Positions 18,760-29,838 of a DNA stretch of 64,000 nt are shown here, in pieces; the stretch's first letter is position 1, and each line of letters starts with the position of its first letter. The stretch lies in NCBI RefSeq assembly GCF_002776555.1, contig NZ_CP021497.1, forward strand, positions 434,001-498,000, in the 5' to 3' direction. The position numbers and the translations under genes are program-made. The DNA is from Candidatus Legionella polyplacis (GTDB taxonomy: Bacteria > Pseudomonadota > Gammaproteobacteria > Legionellales > Legionellaceae). The notes under the pieces are model-generated. The model was not told the origin of the DNA. It saw nothing but the letters and a program-made list of their open reading frames with translations, and did not search any database.

Positions 18760-20517
18760 TTAGTTGCCAATATTTATATCATTAATAATTTTTAATTTTC
18801 TTTGAGTTTTATGTTTTTTTATAATCATATTTTGTAAAAGTGTTCTTTCTGTTTGAGTAAGTTCTTTATTTCGTGATTTTTTAATTAATTTTTCTATTTT
18901 AGTTTCTAATTTTTTTTTTTTTAAAATTGCAATGTAATTTTTAATTTTTTGTGAAAAGTTATTCTTTAATGATTCATGTTTCCATGATGCTAATTTAATA
19001 AAATATTTAAATAATGAGGTATTTCTCCATTTTTCTAGTAATAATGCGGTATTAATTTTAGGATTTTCATGTATTTGTTTTATAATAATTTTTATTATTG
19101 TATTATTATCGGTTAATGAATTTAAGTTTATATTATATTTAGAAATAATTTCTGGATATTGAATCAATAAAGAAATGATATTTAATGTAGGATTTTTTGA
19201 TTTAATAAAGTTATTTTTTTTATTGTATATATTGATTATTTTGTTATTGTGATTATTGATTAAATATTCTAATCTATTAAAGTCAATTCCTATTTTTTTA
19301 GATATTTCTTTTAATAATAACTCTTTATATATTACATCTTGTATTTTTAATATATATGGTTTGATTGCATGTATAAATTTATGTTTCTCTATGATTGAAT
19401 TTATACTAAAATATTTATAAAAATTTTCTAAAAGATAAATATCTAATGATTTAGAGTTATTTATATAATGAATAAATTTTTTTTTTCCTTCTTTTTGAAT
19501 AATTTCGTCTGGATCTTGATTGTTTGGTAATGAAGCAAAATAAATATGTAATTCTTTATTTATATGTGATAAACAAATTTTCATTGCATTCCATGATGCT
19601 TTTTTTCCTGGTAGATCTCCATCAAAACAAAAGATTATTTTTTTTGTATATTTTTTTAATATTTCTATATGTTTATTTGTTATTGATGTTCCTAATACAG
19701 CAACTGTATTTTTAATTTTATTTTGAAATAGAGTGATAACATCAATATATCCTTCCACTATAAGGATAGAATTAATTTTAGTTTGTGTTATTTGATATAA
19801 TCCATAAAGCTCAAAGCTTTTTTTAAAGAAAGTTGTTTCTGGTGAGTTAATATATTTTGGATTTTGTTTTTTTTCTAAAGCTCTTCCTCCGAAACCTATA
19901 ACTTTTCCGCAATGGTTGTGTATAGGAAATATAATCCTATTTTGATATCGATCATAGATTTTTTTATTTTTTTTTATAATCATTCCTGTACTGATTAAAT
20001 CCTTTTGATAAGTTTTGAAGTTATCTATAAGTGTATGAAATCCTTTTGGAGCATATCCTAATTGGTAATATTTTATTGTTTCTATTTTTATATTTCTATT
20101 TTTTAAATATTTTATTGCGTTTTTTCCTTTTTTTTCTAATATATTTTGATAAAAAGAATTTATTTTTTCTAGTAAATTATATGTATTTGTAAAATAATAA
20201 TTTTTATTTTTATTTGGTACGAAATTTACTTTTGTATTAATTTTAGAAATTAGTATTTTAACAGAGTCAGAAAAATTTTTATTAAAATAATTCATAATAA
20301 AGTTAATTGCGTTTCCACCTTTTCCACATCCGAAACAATAAAAAAATTGTTTTTTTGTTTCAATTTTAAAAGATGGAGTTTTTTCTTTATGAAACGGACA
20401 GTATGCAGTAAAATTATTTCCTATTTTTTTTAAATTTAGGTAATCATTAATTATTTGAACTATATCTATTTGTTTTAATACTATGCTAGCTATGGATTGT
20501 GAATCTGTTGGGAACAT
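18760..20517 (-). CDS. dnaG: DNA primase
   Basis: Synthesises RNA primers for replication. The N-terminal CHC2 zinc ribbon is complete: CPFH near residue 40 and CFGCG near 61. The RNA-polymerase core has the Toprim motifs VEGYIDVITLF and FCFDGDLPGKKA, with the metal-binding acidic residues. The C-terminal helicase-binding part is present but diverged, dominated by lysine and asparagine. Length is 585, typical. It lies between rpsU (203 bases upstream) and rpoD (69 bases downstream) in the classical operon. Confidence 0.96.
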   Translation of the reverse strand: MFPTDSQSIASIVLKQIDIVQIINDYLNLKKIGNNFTAYCPFHKEKTPSFKIETKKQFFYCFGCGKGGNAINFIMNYFNKNFSDSVKILISKINTKVNFVPNKNKNYYFTNTYNLLEKINSFYQNILEKKGKNAIKYLKNRNIKIETIKYYQLGYAPKGFHTLIDNFKTYQKDLISTGMIIKKNKKIYDRYQNRIIFPIHNHCGKVIGFGGRALEKKQNPKYINSPETTFFKKSFELYGLYQITQTKINSILIVEGYIDVITLFQNKIKNTVAVLGTSITNKHIEILKKYTKKIIFCFDGDLPGKKASWNAMKICLSHINKELHIYFASLPNNQDPDEIIQKEGKKKFIHYINNSKSLDIYLLENFYKYFSINSIIEKHKFIHAIKPYILKIQDVIYKELLLKEISKKIGIDFNRLEYLINNHNNKIINIYNKKNNFIKSKNPTLNIISLLIQYPEIISKYNINLNSLTDNNTIIKIIIKQIHENPKINTALLLEKWRNTSLFKYFIKLASWKHESLKNNFSQKIKNYIAILKKKKLETKIEKLIKKSRNKELTQTERTLLQNMIIKKHKTQRKLKIINDINIGN

Positions 20518-20719
20518 TATTTTTAGATTGTTCTTTATAAATTTTATTTTTTTAAAATTGAACTTTGTATTATTATTTTTTTAAATAAATTTTATTGATT
20601 AAATAACAATAATTATATTAATTTTTTAATATTCTAAATTTTTTAAGTTCATTAAATATTTATTCAATTATGTGATAATTGTGAAAATATAATGTTAATT
20701 AGAATGTTTTTTAATATTT

Positions 20720-20995
20720 TTAACTATTGAAATATTTTATTTTTTTATATTTTTTTATTTTTCTATTATGTTTACTATTTTTTTTAGATTTTTTTGTAAA
20801 GAATTCTTCTCTGGTAAGTTTTTTAAAATGTCTTTTTATAGCGGCTGCTTGTTTTCTTTTTCGTTCTGTTGTTGGTTTTTCATAAAATTCTCTTTTACTT
20901 AATTCGTTTAAAATTCCAGATTTTTCACATAATCGTTTAAAGCGTCTTAGAGCATATTCCAAGTTTTCTCCATCTTTTATACGAATTGTTGGCAT
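20720..20995 (-). CDS. rpsU: 30S ribosomal protein S21
   Basis: S21 is a small-subunit protein needed for efficient initiation on natural mRNAs. The sequence follows the family exactly at first: the opening [19 protein letters not shown] (residues 11-29), then [18 protein letters not shown]. At 91 residues it is about 20 longer than the E. coli protein because of a lysine-rich C-terminal tail, a common drift in AT-rich genomes or a lineage-specific extension. The ATG has an AGGAGAA ribosome site. It opens rpsU-dnaG-rpoD and has its own clear promoter. Confidence 0.95.
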   Translation of the reverse strand: MPTIRIKDGENLEYALRRFKRLCEKSGILNELSKREFYEKPTTERKRKQAAAIKRHFKKLTREEFFTKKSKKNSKHNRKIKKYKKIKYFNS

Positions 20996-21024
20996 TTATT
21001 CTCCTAAAAAAATATGGTTGACAT

Positions 21025-21053
21025 ATTTTAATTTTATAAGATGTATTTGTCAA
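21025..21053 (-). promoter_or_regulatory. Sigma-70 promoter of rpsU-dnaG-rpoD
   Basis: On the minus strand a perfect -35 TTGACA (21053-21048) is followed after 17 bases by TAAAAT (21030-21025, five of six matches). Transcription would begin near 21018, about 20 bases before the rpsU start codon. A second TTGACA on the opposite strand (21018-21023) faces tsaD but lacks a good -10, so only the rpsU side is called. Confidence 0.65.
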
Positions 21054-21113
21054 ATTTTATTTTTTATTATAGATTATAAAAATAATAGCAATAATCATTA
21101 TTATTTAATATAA

Positions 21114-22160
21114 ATGCGAGTATTAGGGATAGAGTCATCTTGTGATGAAATGGGTATGGCAATTTATGATTCTGAATATGGATTGCTTTCTCATGTATTA
21201 TATTCACAAATTAAGTTGCATAGTATTTATGGAGGGATAGTTCCAGAATTAGCATCTCGTGATCATATAAAACGTTTGATACCATTAATGGATGAAGTTT
21301 TATTGAAAGCAAAATTAAAAATAACCGATATTGATGCTATAGCATATACTGCTGGTCCTGGTTTGGTTGGTTCTTTATTAGTAGGAGCTTGTTTTGCAAA
21401 GAGTTTAGCTTATTCATTGAATAAACCTTCTTTAGCAATTAATCATTTAGAAGCACATTTATTATCGGTTAAACTTGATTATCCAAATCTTGATTTTCCG
21501 TTTTTAGGATTATTAGTATCTGGTGGTCATACTCAATTGATTGAAGTATATTCATTAGGTAATTATTGTTTATTAGGAAATACATTAGATGATTCTGTTG
21601 GAGAAGTTTTTGATAAAATAGCTAGAATGATGGGTATTATGTATCCAGGTGGTTCTGTTTTAGCTGAAATTGCGGATTCTTTTAACAAAGATAGAGATAT
21701 TATTAGAGATAATGATTTATTTTTTAAAAAGTTTCCTAGGCCAATGATTTATAAGTCTGGATTAGATTTTAGTTTTAGTGGATTAAAAACGTATGCAGTT
21801 AAAGTTTGGAATAAAAGTGATAAGGATGAAAAAGCAAAAAAAAATATAGCTAAATTATTTCAAGATGCTGTTATAGATACGATTGTTATTAAATGCAAAA
21901 GAGCTATAAAAAAAACTTTAAATAGTAAATTAGTTGTTGTAGGAGGTGTAAGTGCCAACAGAGCGCTCAGAGAGGCATTGACAATATTAATGAAAAAATT
22001 AAATGGTGATGTATTTTTTCCTAGATTAGAGTATTGTACAGATAATGGTGCTATGGTTGCTTATATAGGATGTCAGTATTTTTTGAAAGGAATCCATGAT
22101 TGTGATCTTTCTATATCAGTTAATCCTAGATGGTCTATTTTGAATAGTTGTTGTATATAA
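21114..22160 (+). CDS. tsaD: tRNA N6-adenosine threonylcarbamoyltransferase
   Basis: Transfers threonylcarbamoyl to A37 of tRNAs that read ANN codons, working with TsaB, TsaC and TsaE. The ASKHA-fold protein begins VLGIESSCDEMGMAIYD. It keeps the iron-ligand histidines in NHLEAHLLS (near 110) and the segments GLLVSGGHTQL, DDSVGEVFDK and VVGGVSANRALR. The last conserved part is YCTDNGAMVAY. Its 348 residues are full length. It is divergent from rpsU, as in E. coli. The start is the first ATG, just before the conserved motif. Confidence 0.96.
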   Translation: MRVLGIESSCDEMGMAIYDSEYGLLSHVLYSQIKLHSIYGGIVPELASRDHIKRLIPLMDEVLLKAKLKITDIDAIAYTAGPGLVGSLLVGACFAKSLAYSLNKPSLAINHLEAHLLSVKLDYPNLDFPFLGLLVSGGHTQLIEVYSLGNYCLLGNTLDDSVGEVFDKIARMMGIMYPGGSVLAEIADSFNKDRDIIRDNDLFFKKFPRPMIYKSGLDFSFSGLKTYAVKVWNKSDKDEKAKKNIAKLFQDAVIDTIVIKCKRAIKKTLNSKLVVVGGVSANRALREALTILMKKLNGDVFFPRLEYCTDNGAMVAYIGCQYFLKGIHDCDLSISVNPRWSILNSCCI

Positions 22161-22204
22161 AAAATAAATAATTATTATATATTGATAATATAAAAAATAT
22201 ATTT

Positions 22205-22290
22205 TACCGAGAACGGGATTTGAACCCGTAAAGTTATTAATAACTACTAGATTTTGAGTCTAGCGCGTTTTCCAGTTTCGCCATCTCGGT
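22205..22290 (-). tRNA. tRNA-Leu(CAA)
   Basis: Class II tRNA on the minus strand. The acceptor arms ACCGAGA and TCTCGGT pair fully, the discriminator is A, and the T-loop is GTTCAAATC. The anticodon loop is CTCAAAA, giving CAA for UUG codons. A short variable arm (AGTTATTAATAACT) forms a hairpin. No CCA is encoded. It lies just after purB on the same strand and may be part of that transcript. Confidence 0.94.
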
Positions 22291-22344
22291 TTTAATTTTT
22301 TATTTTTATTATTCTTACGTTTTGTTTTTATTGATATATATATT

Positions 22345-23736
22345 TTATGTATTTTTATTAAAATTTTTATAGAAATTTCTTGATAATATTTTAGATAATC
22401 CAATATATTTTTCCGGATTTAGTTTGTTTAATTTATTTTTTATTTTAATTGGTAGATTTAAATTTTGAATAATTTTTTTTATATTGTTTTTATCAATTGT
22501 TTTTCCTCTCGTTGTTTTTTTTATTTTTTCGTAAGCGTTTGGTATTTTATATTTTCTCATTACAGTTTGTATTGCTTCAGACATTATTTTCCAATTATTG
22601 TTTAAATCTTTTTTTATTATACTACGGTTGATTAAAATTTTTTTATTTCCTTTAATGATTGATTTATAAGCAATTATTGTATGAGAAAAAGGAACTCCTA
22701 TATTTCGTAATACTGTAGATCCTGATAAATCACGTTGTAACCTTGATTTTGTTAGTTTATTTGCAAAGTATGTAAATAACGCATTAGATAAACTGAGATT
22801 TCCTTCTGCATTTTCAAATTCTATTGGATTATTTTTATGTGGCATTGTAGAAGAACCTGTTTCTTTTGAAAAGATTTTTAAGGAAAAATAGTTTATTGAT
22901 ACGTAATACCATATATCTCTTGTATAATCAAGTAAGATATTGTTGATTCGTGTCATTAGATGGCATAGTTCTGCTATGTTATCATGTGGTTCTATTTGTG
23001 TTGTATAATTATTAAATGGGAGTTTAAACGAATTAATAAATTTTTTGCAATGTTTTATCCAGTTTATTTTGGGAAAGGCAATAATATGTGCATTGTAATT
23101 TCCTACAGCTCCATTAAATTTTGCTGACAAATATATTTTAGATAATTGATTTTTTTGGTATTCTAGTCTAGATAAGAATACTACCATCTCTTTTCCTATT
23201 GTTGTTGTTGATGCTGGTTGCCCATGTGTTCTAGATAGCATTGGTATATTGTCGTATTTTTTTGCTAATGTTACTATACTGTCAATAGTTTTAGATAAGA
23301 CAGGTTGTATAACATATTGTATAGCATCTTTTATCATTATTGTATAGGAAAGATTGTTTATATCTTCTGATGTGCATGCAAAATGGATATACGGTGTATA
23401 TTGTTGTAATACTTTAGATTTCTTAAATTTATCTATTAAATAGTATTCTATTGCTTTTACATCATGATTTGTTTTTTTTTCATAATTTTTTATTTTTTTT
23501 GCTTCAGATTCATTAAAATTACTTAGTATTTTTTTTAGATATTTTTGTTCTTTGTCATTTAATTTATTTAAATTTTTAATTTTTTTGTTGTTTATTAAGG
23601 ATTTTAACCAGTAAATTTCTATTTTTAATCTATGATATATTAGAGAGAACTCGCTAAAATAAGTTTTTAGTATTTTTGTTTTTTTTGAATATCTACCGTC
23701 TATTGGGGATATAGAATGTAAATTGAATGATTTCAT
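22345..23736 (-). CDS. purB: Adenylosuccinate lyase
   Basis: Cleaves adenylosuccinate to AMP and, in de novo purine synthesis, SAICAR to AICAR. The 463-residue protein is of the E. coli-like long type, opening LHSISPIDGRYSKKT. It has the substrate-binding CTSEDINNL segment, the SRTHGQPAS histidine motif (near 169) and the superfamily signature loop GSSTMPHKNNPIEFENAEGN. Without the rest of the purine pathway in view, only its AMP role can be inferred; it pairs with guaB and guaA for nucleotide interconversion. It is divergent from murG. Confidence 0.96.
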   Translation of the reverse strand: MKSFNLHSISPIDGRYSKKTKILKTYFSEFSLIYHRLKIEIYWLKSLINNKKIKNLNKLNDKEQKYLKKILSNFNESEAKKIKNYEKKTNHDVKAIEYYLIDKFKKSKVLQQYTPYIHFACTSEDINNLSYTIMIKDAIQYVIQPVLSKTIDSIVTLAKKYDNIPMLSRTHGQPASTTTIGKEMVVFLSRLEYQKNQLSKIYLSAKFNGAVGNYNAHIIAFPKINWIKHCKKFINSFKLPFNNYTTQIEPHDNIAELCHLMTRINNILLDYTRDIWYYVSINYFSLKIFSKETGSSTMPHKNNPIEFENAEGNLSLSNALFTYFANKLTKSRLQRDLSGSTVLRNIGVPFSHTIIAYKSIIKGNKKILINRSIIKKDLNNNWKIMSEAIQTVMRKYKIPNAYEKIKKTTRGKTIDKNNIKKIIQNLNLPIKIKNKLNKLNPEKYIGLSKILSRNFYKNFNKNT

Positions 23737-23924
23737 TATTTATTCTAATTTTTATTAGGTTAGAATAATTTATAATTATAAATTATTTTTTAATAAAAAT
23801 TAAATATATTAGTGTTGATTAACAATTTTATTAATATTTAAAATCTTTATTTTTATGTTTTTTTACTTATCAGAATATGATAATTTATAATTTTACATAA
23901 AATAATAGTGTTTTTATATTTCTT

Positions 23925-25001
23925 ATGTTTTGTATTGTTTTTGCAGGAGGAGGCAGTGCTGGGCATATTTTTCCAAATATAGCAATTATAGAATCATTAA
24001 AAAATGATAGTAATTGTAAAATACATTATTTTGGTTTAGATAAAAAAATGGATAAATATTTGATGTCATTCTTTCCATTTGTTTCGTATCATTATGTAGT
24101 AAGTGGAAAATTAAGACGTTATTTTAGTTGGAAAAATTTTATAGATATAATAAAAGTTTTATTTGGAATAATTCAAACGTTTTTTAAATTTAGAAAAATG
24201 AAAGTTAATATTGTTTTTTCAAAAGGTGGTTTTGCTTCTTTTCCTGTAATTATTGCAGCATGGTTAAATAATATTCCTGTAATTTTACATGAGTCTGATA
24301 TAACTTTAGGTTTATCTAATCGGCTAAGTTTGCCTTTTGTAACATCTGTATGTTTATCAATGAATTTAAAAAAGAAATATTTATTTTTAAAAAATAAAAA
24401 AATATTTATTACGGGTATTCCTATTAGATCTTCTATATTTCGTGGATTAAAATCTAAAGGTTTATCTTTTTGTGGCTTTAATGATAGTATTCCTTGTATA
24501 TTAATAGTTGGTGGAAGTCAGGGTTCTTTAATTTTAAATTCTATTATAAGAAAATCATTACATTTATTTTGTGTAAAATATCAAATAATTCATTTATGTG
24601 GATTTAATAATTTAGATTTATCTTTTTTTTATAGGAAAAATTATTTTCAAATTGAGTTTGCTAATGAAATTTTTTCGGATTTACTAGCAGCAAGTGATAT
24701 TGTGATATCAAGAGCTGGTGCGAATATTATTTATGAAATTCTTTCTCTAGGTAAACCAAATATTTTAATACCATTATCTAAAAATGCTAGTCGTGGAGAA
24801 CAAATTGACAATGCTTTTTATTTTAAAAAAAAAGGAGTTAGTGTAGTTTTAGATGAAGATACTGTAACTGCAGAAAGTCTTTTATTGTGGGTTAATAGAT
24901 TATATGTAAAACGAAAAGATATTAAAAAGAAGATAAAGTCTTTATTTATTAATTCTTCTGTTGAAAAAATAATAAATATTATTAAAAATGAAATAAAATA
25001 A
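23925..25001 (+). CDS. murG: UDP-GlcNAc:lipid I N-acetylglucosaminyltransferase MurG
   Basis: Makes lipid II on the inner face of the cytoplasmic membrane. The glycine-rich N-terminal loop is FAGGGSAGHIFPN (residues 6-18), near the lipid I site. The second domain carries LIVGGSQGSLILN and the donor-binding SRAGANIIYEILSLGKPNIL region. 358 residues is normal. The ATG is placed three codons before the conserved strand. It is not linked to other mur genes here. Its retention, with mreBCD, asd and dapB, shows that peptidoglycan is still built. Confidence 0.95.
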   Translation: MFCIVFAGGGSAGHIFPNIAIIESLKNDSNCKIHYFGLDKKMDKYLMSFFPFVSYHYVVSGKLRRYFSWKNFIDIIKVLFGIIQTFFKFRKMKVNIVFSKGGFASFPVIIAAWLNNIPVILHESDITLGLSNRLSLPFVTSVCLSMNLKKKYLFLKNKKIFITGIPIRSSIFRGLKSKGLSFCGFNDSIPCILIVGGSQGSLILNSIIRKSLHLFCVKYQIIHLCGFNNLDLSFFYRKNYFQIEFANEIFSDLLAASDIVISRAGANIIYEILSLGKPNILIPLSKNASRGEQIDNAFYFKKKGVSVVLDEDTVTAESLLLWVNRLYVKRKDIKKKIKSLFINSSVEKIINIIKNEIK

Positions 25002-26400
<1,399 letters not shown>

Positions 26401-26415
26401 TTAGAGATATAGATT

Positions 26416-27267
26416 ATGGCAAAAAAAAATCTAAGATGTGTTTTATTTTTTTTATTATTTTCTTTTATTCTAATGGTATGTGATTTTTATTATAGTTTTT
26501 TAGGTATATTAAGAAATAATATATTAATGTTGGTTTATCCAATTCAATTTATTATTAATGGTTTTATTAAAGCTTTTCAATTAGTATATTTTTTTTTTAT
26601 TAGTAAATTTTATTTTATAAAAGAAATTAGAAAATTAAATTATGAAATTTTTTTTCTTAAGATAAGATTGCATCGATTAAATTTTATTGAAAGAGAAAAT
26701 TTAGAGTTACGTAAATTGTTATTTGCATCTATTAGAAAGTCAATAAAGACAATAGTAGCAGATGTTATATTTACGAGTATTAATAGTGCAAAGCAAATAA
26801 TGGTTTTGAATAAAGGAATAAATGATGGTGTTTATATTGGACAAACTGTTTTAGATTCAAAAGGTTTTGTTGGAAAAATAATTGATGTAGGAAGAAATAC
26901 AAGTACTGTACTTTTGATTATTGATTCTAAGAGTTCATTTTTAGCTAAGGATATTAGGAATGGTAATTATTTTATTTTAAAGGGTAATAATTCTAATAAT
27001 TTATTATTAATAAATGCATATGGTAAATCTTCTGTTTATAAAGGTGATGTTCTAGTTACATCTGGATTAGGATGTACATATCCAGAAGGATATCCAATTG
27101 GATATATTACAAATATAAAAAATGTTACTGGAAATTTTTTTTTAAAAGTAATAGTAAAACCATTTTCTTCATTAAATAAAGATCATTTAGTATTATTATT
27201 ATTATCTCATAGAGAGGAAGTAAAATGTATTAATCAGATTACTAGACGTATGAATATTACATACTAA
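26416..27267 (+). CDS. mreC: Rod shape-determining protein MreC
   Basis: Periplasmic scaffold linking MreB and MreD to the elongation machinery. The 283-residue product has one N-terminal membrane helix (about residues 9-28), a coiled-coil stretch near 65-95 (KEIRKLNYEIFFLKIRLHRL), and the beta-rich domain with the family's MVLNKGINDGVYIGQTVLDS and GLGCTYPEGYPIGYI motifs. It sits in mreBCD, 15 bases after mreB. The family is poorly conserved, but motif order and context settle the call. Confidence 0.94.
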   Translation: MAKKNLRCVLFFLLFSFILMVCDFYYSFLGILRNNILMLVYPIQFIINGFIKAFQLVYFFFISKFYFIKEIRKLNYEIFFLKIRLHRLNFIERENLELRKLLFASIRKSIKTIVADVIFTSINSAKQIMVLNKGINDGVYIGQTVLDSKGFVGKIIDVGRNTSTVLLIIDSKSSFLAKDIRNGNYFILKGNNSNNLLLINAYGKSSVYKGDVLVTSGLGCTYPEGYPIGYITNIKNVTGNFFLKVIVKPFSSLNKDHLVLLLLSHREEVKCINQITRRMNITY

Positions 27268-27285
27268 TTAAATAGTATTTTTAAT

Positions 27286-27744
27286 ATGAAATGTTTTCGT
27301 ATATATTTTGTTATATTTATAGCATTTATCTTAAATATTTACTTTTTTTCAAGTTTTTTTATAGAAATTAAACCTTTTTTGTTTTTGATATTAATCTTAT
27401 ATTTTCAATTTTATTTTTCTTATATTGTTAATCCTTTTTTTATATTTTGTATTGGAGTTATATTGGATGTGTTATCTTGTACAGTATTAGGGCAAAATAG
27501 TTTTTCTTTAAATTTAACTATATTTTTTTTAAGGGATAAAATTAAGTTTTTTAATTTTCTTTCTTTTATACAAAAATTATTTATAATAGGATATTCATGT
27601 TGTTTATATCAGGTTAGTATGTGTTTTATCAATATTTTATTTGGTTATTATTGTATGAAGTTAATGATTTTAATTGTGAATGTATTGTTAAGTATTATTT
27701 TATGGCCTTTTGTATATTATTTAATGAATAAGATTTTATTTTAA
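27286..27744 (+). CDS. mreD: Rod shape-determining membrane protein MreD
   Basis: Integral membrane partner of MreC in the elongasome. The 152-residue product is highly hydrophobic with about five helices and carries the recognisable FCIGVILDVLSCTVLGQNSFSLN-type segment, in which GxxxDxxxxxxxGxxxxxL is the family signature (about residues 61-80). It is the third gene of mreBCD, 18 bases after mreC. Sequence identity to other MreD proteins is probably low, and the call rests on topology, signature and context. Confidence 0.88.
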   Translation: MKCFRIYFVIFIAFILNIYFFSSFFIEIKPFLFLILILYFQFYFSYIVNPFFIFCIGVILDVLSCTVLGQNSFSLNLTIFFLRDKIKFFNFLSFIQKLFIIGYSCCLYQVSMCFINILFGYYCMKLMILIVNVLLSIILWPFVYYLMNKILF

Positions 27745-27962
27745 TTTTTTATAAATATTATCTTAATAGAATTAAATTATTAATAATAAATTAAAGTAAC
27801 AATAATTATTATATAATTTTTTTTTAGTAAGAGTTTATTTTTAATAATAGATATTTTATACTTTGTAGATGAAATTTATATATTTTATGTTTAATTTTAA
27901 ATAAGATATTTTGAATATATTAACAAAATCATTAAATATGATATAAATATAGGAGAGGAAAT

Positions 27963-29213
27963 TTGAGTTATATTTGTATACCAACTGATGGAGAGTTTAT
28001 TACTGTTAGCAATAATGGCGTATTAAATGTACCTTATAATCCAATTATTCCATTTATTGAAGGTGATGGTATTGGGAAAGATATAACGGAATCAATGTTG
28101 TATGTTGTCAATTGTGCAGTGCAGAAAGCTTATGGAAATAAGAAAAGAATTGTTTGGTTAGAGGTTTATGTTGGGGATAAAGCACAAAAGATGTATGGAT
28201 TTGGTGAGTTTCTTCCAGAAGAAACTTTAGATATAATGAGAAAGGCTTTGATTTCAATAAAAGGTCCATTAACTACACCTGTTGGTGGTGGTATACGTTC
28301 GTTAAATGTAAAGATTCGTCAATTGTTAGATTTATATGTTTGTTGTAGGCCTATGCGTTATTTTTATGGAGTTCCTACTCCTGTTAAAGAACCTTGGAAA
28401 GTTAATATGGTAGTTTTAAGGGAAAATTCAGAAGATATTTATTCTGGTATTGAATGGAAGGCAAATTCAGTAGGTGCGAAAAAAGTTATAGATTTTTTAT
28501 GTAAAAATATGGGAGTTAGAAATATAAGATTTTCTAATTCGTGTGGAGTTGGAATAAAATTAGTTTCTGAAGAAGGTACTAAACGATTGATTAAATTTGC
28601 TATTCAATATGCGATTAATAATAATTATGGTTCAGTAACATTGGTTCATAAAGGTAATATTATGAAATTTACTGAGGGAGCATTTAGAGAATGGGGTTAT
28701 GATGTTGTATATAAGTGTTTTAATGGAATTCCACATTCAAATGGTGTATGGGCGCAACTAATAAATCCTAAAAATAAAATGAATATTATAGTAAAAGACA
28801 TAATGGCAGATGCTTTTTTTCAACAAATTTTATTGAAACCAGAAGATTATGGGGTAATTGCTACTCTTAATTTGAATGGAGATTATATTTCAGATGCTTT
28901 GGCTGCTCAGATTGGTGGAATTGGAATATCACCAGGGGCTAATATGGGAAATAATATTGCTTTGTTTGAAGCTACGCACGGTAGTGCTCCTAAATATGCC
29001 AATTTAAATATTGCAAATCCTAGTTCATTAATTTTATCTGCAGAAATGTTATTAAGACATATTGGATGGTATCAGGCTGCTGATTATATTATGGATGGAA
29101 TAAAAAAAACTATTAAGAGTAAATTTGTTACTAGTGATTTTTATAAAAAAATGAAAGATGCGGTTTGTTTAGGTACTATGGAATTTTCTAAAAAAATAGT
29201 AGAGAATATGTAG
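27963..29213 (+). CDS. icd: Isocitrate dehydrogenase (NADP-type)
   Basis: Oxidative decarboxylation of isocitrate to 2-oxoglutarate in the TCA cycle. The family landmarks are IPFIEGDGIGKDITESML, the substrate loop VVLRENSEDIYSGIEW with the serine that is phosphorylated in E. coli, and the cofactor region ATHGSAPKYAN. Length is 416, as in E. coli. The start is TTG at 27963, fixed by the AGGAGAGG site at 27951-27958; the first ATG is too far inside. It follows mreBCD, a neighbourhood I associate with Legionella. Confidence 0.96.
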   Translation: MSYICIPTDGEFITVSNNGVLNVPYNPIIPFIEGDGIGKDITESMLYVVNCAVQKAYGNKKRIVWLEVYVGDKAQKMYGFGEFLPEETLDIMRKALISIKGPLTTPVGGGIRSLNVKIRQLLDLYVCCRPMRYFYGVPTPVKEPWKVNMVVLRENSEDIYSGIEWKANSVGAKKVIDFLCKNMGVRNIRFSNSCGVGIKLVSEEGTKRLIKFAIQYAINNNYGSVTLVHKGNIMKFTEGAFREWGYDVVYKCFNGIPHSNGVWAQLINPKNKMNIIVKDIMADAFFQQILLKPEDYGVIATLNLNGDYISDALAAQIGGIGISPGANMGNNIALFEATHGSAPKYANLNIANPSSLILSAEMLLRHIGWYQAADYIMDGIKKTIKSKFVTSDFYKKMKDAVCLGTMEFSKKIVENM

Positions 29214-29576
29214 AATTTATTTTTCATAATATATGAATAATTAAGTTTTGATTATTATTGGAAATTTTTTATTTAAATTTATAAAGTATTTTGCTTTATA
29301 AGCATATAATGGGGTGTAAATTTTGTGTTAATATAGATTGATTTTATATTTTAATAATATATTGGTAACTAGTAATTAGATATGAGATTAAGTGTTTAAT
29401 TTTATATATTAAAGTTATTAAGATTTTATAAATAATAATTTTTATAATTGTTTTTATTATTTTTTTAGTTTTTTTTGTTATGTATGATGGTTGTTATAAA
29501 TATTTTGTTATTATTTGAATTAAATATATATATTTTAAGTTGTTGTATTATCTATATTTTATATGGAGAATTAAGT
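29214..29576 (+). other. Gene-free stretch between icd and csrA
   Basis: About 360 bases without a credible gene. A small inverted repeat, ATAAAG-7 bases-CTTTAT (29281-29299), lies 67 bases after the icd stop and could be a weak terminator, though no T-run follows. An open frame leads into csrA from 29475, but it is hydrophobic and unlike any CsrA. clpS and clpA, which I expected near icd in Legionella, leave no visible trace. Confidence 0.45.
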
Positions 29577-29783
29577 ATGTTAATTTTGACTAGACGTCTT
29601 GGTGAAACATTAATGATTGGTGATGAAGTTAATATTACTGTATTAGGAGTTAAAGGTAATCAAGTTAGATTAGGAATTAATGCTCCTAAGAATGTTTCTG
29701 TTCATAGAGAAGAGATATATTTACGTATTCAAAAAGAAAAAAAAGAAAATAGTAACAAAGAATTAGATAATGAAAATAAATAA
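29577..29783 (+). CDS. csrA: Carbon storage regulator CsrA
   Basis: RNA-binding homodimer that blocks or stabilises mRNAs at GGA motifs. The 68-residue protein matches the family from residue 1: [20 protein letters not shown], then [20 protein letters not shown], with the key RNA-contact residues L4 and R44-equivalent kept. The start is the ATG at 29577 with a TGGAGAA site eight bases upstream; the open frame extends further but is not homologous. A short polar tail follows the core. No CsrB-like decoy RNA is visible in this window. In Legionella CsrA controls the switch between replication and transmission. Confidence 0.95.
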   Translation: MLILTRRLGETLMIGDEVNITVLGVKGNQVRLGINAPKNVSVHREEIYLRIQKEKKENSNKELDNENK

Positions 29784-29838
29784 ACAGTTATCGGTTTTAT
29801 TAAAAAAAGGTAATGGAAAGGAAAATTTTTATTGTGTT

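Noticed and set aside
29475-29576. N-terminal extension of csrA
   Set aside because: The CsrA family begins exactly at 29577 with a ribosome site just upstream; the upstream codons encode a hydrophobic stretch foreign to CsrA.
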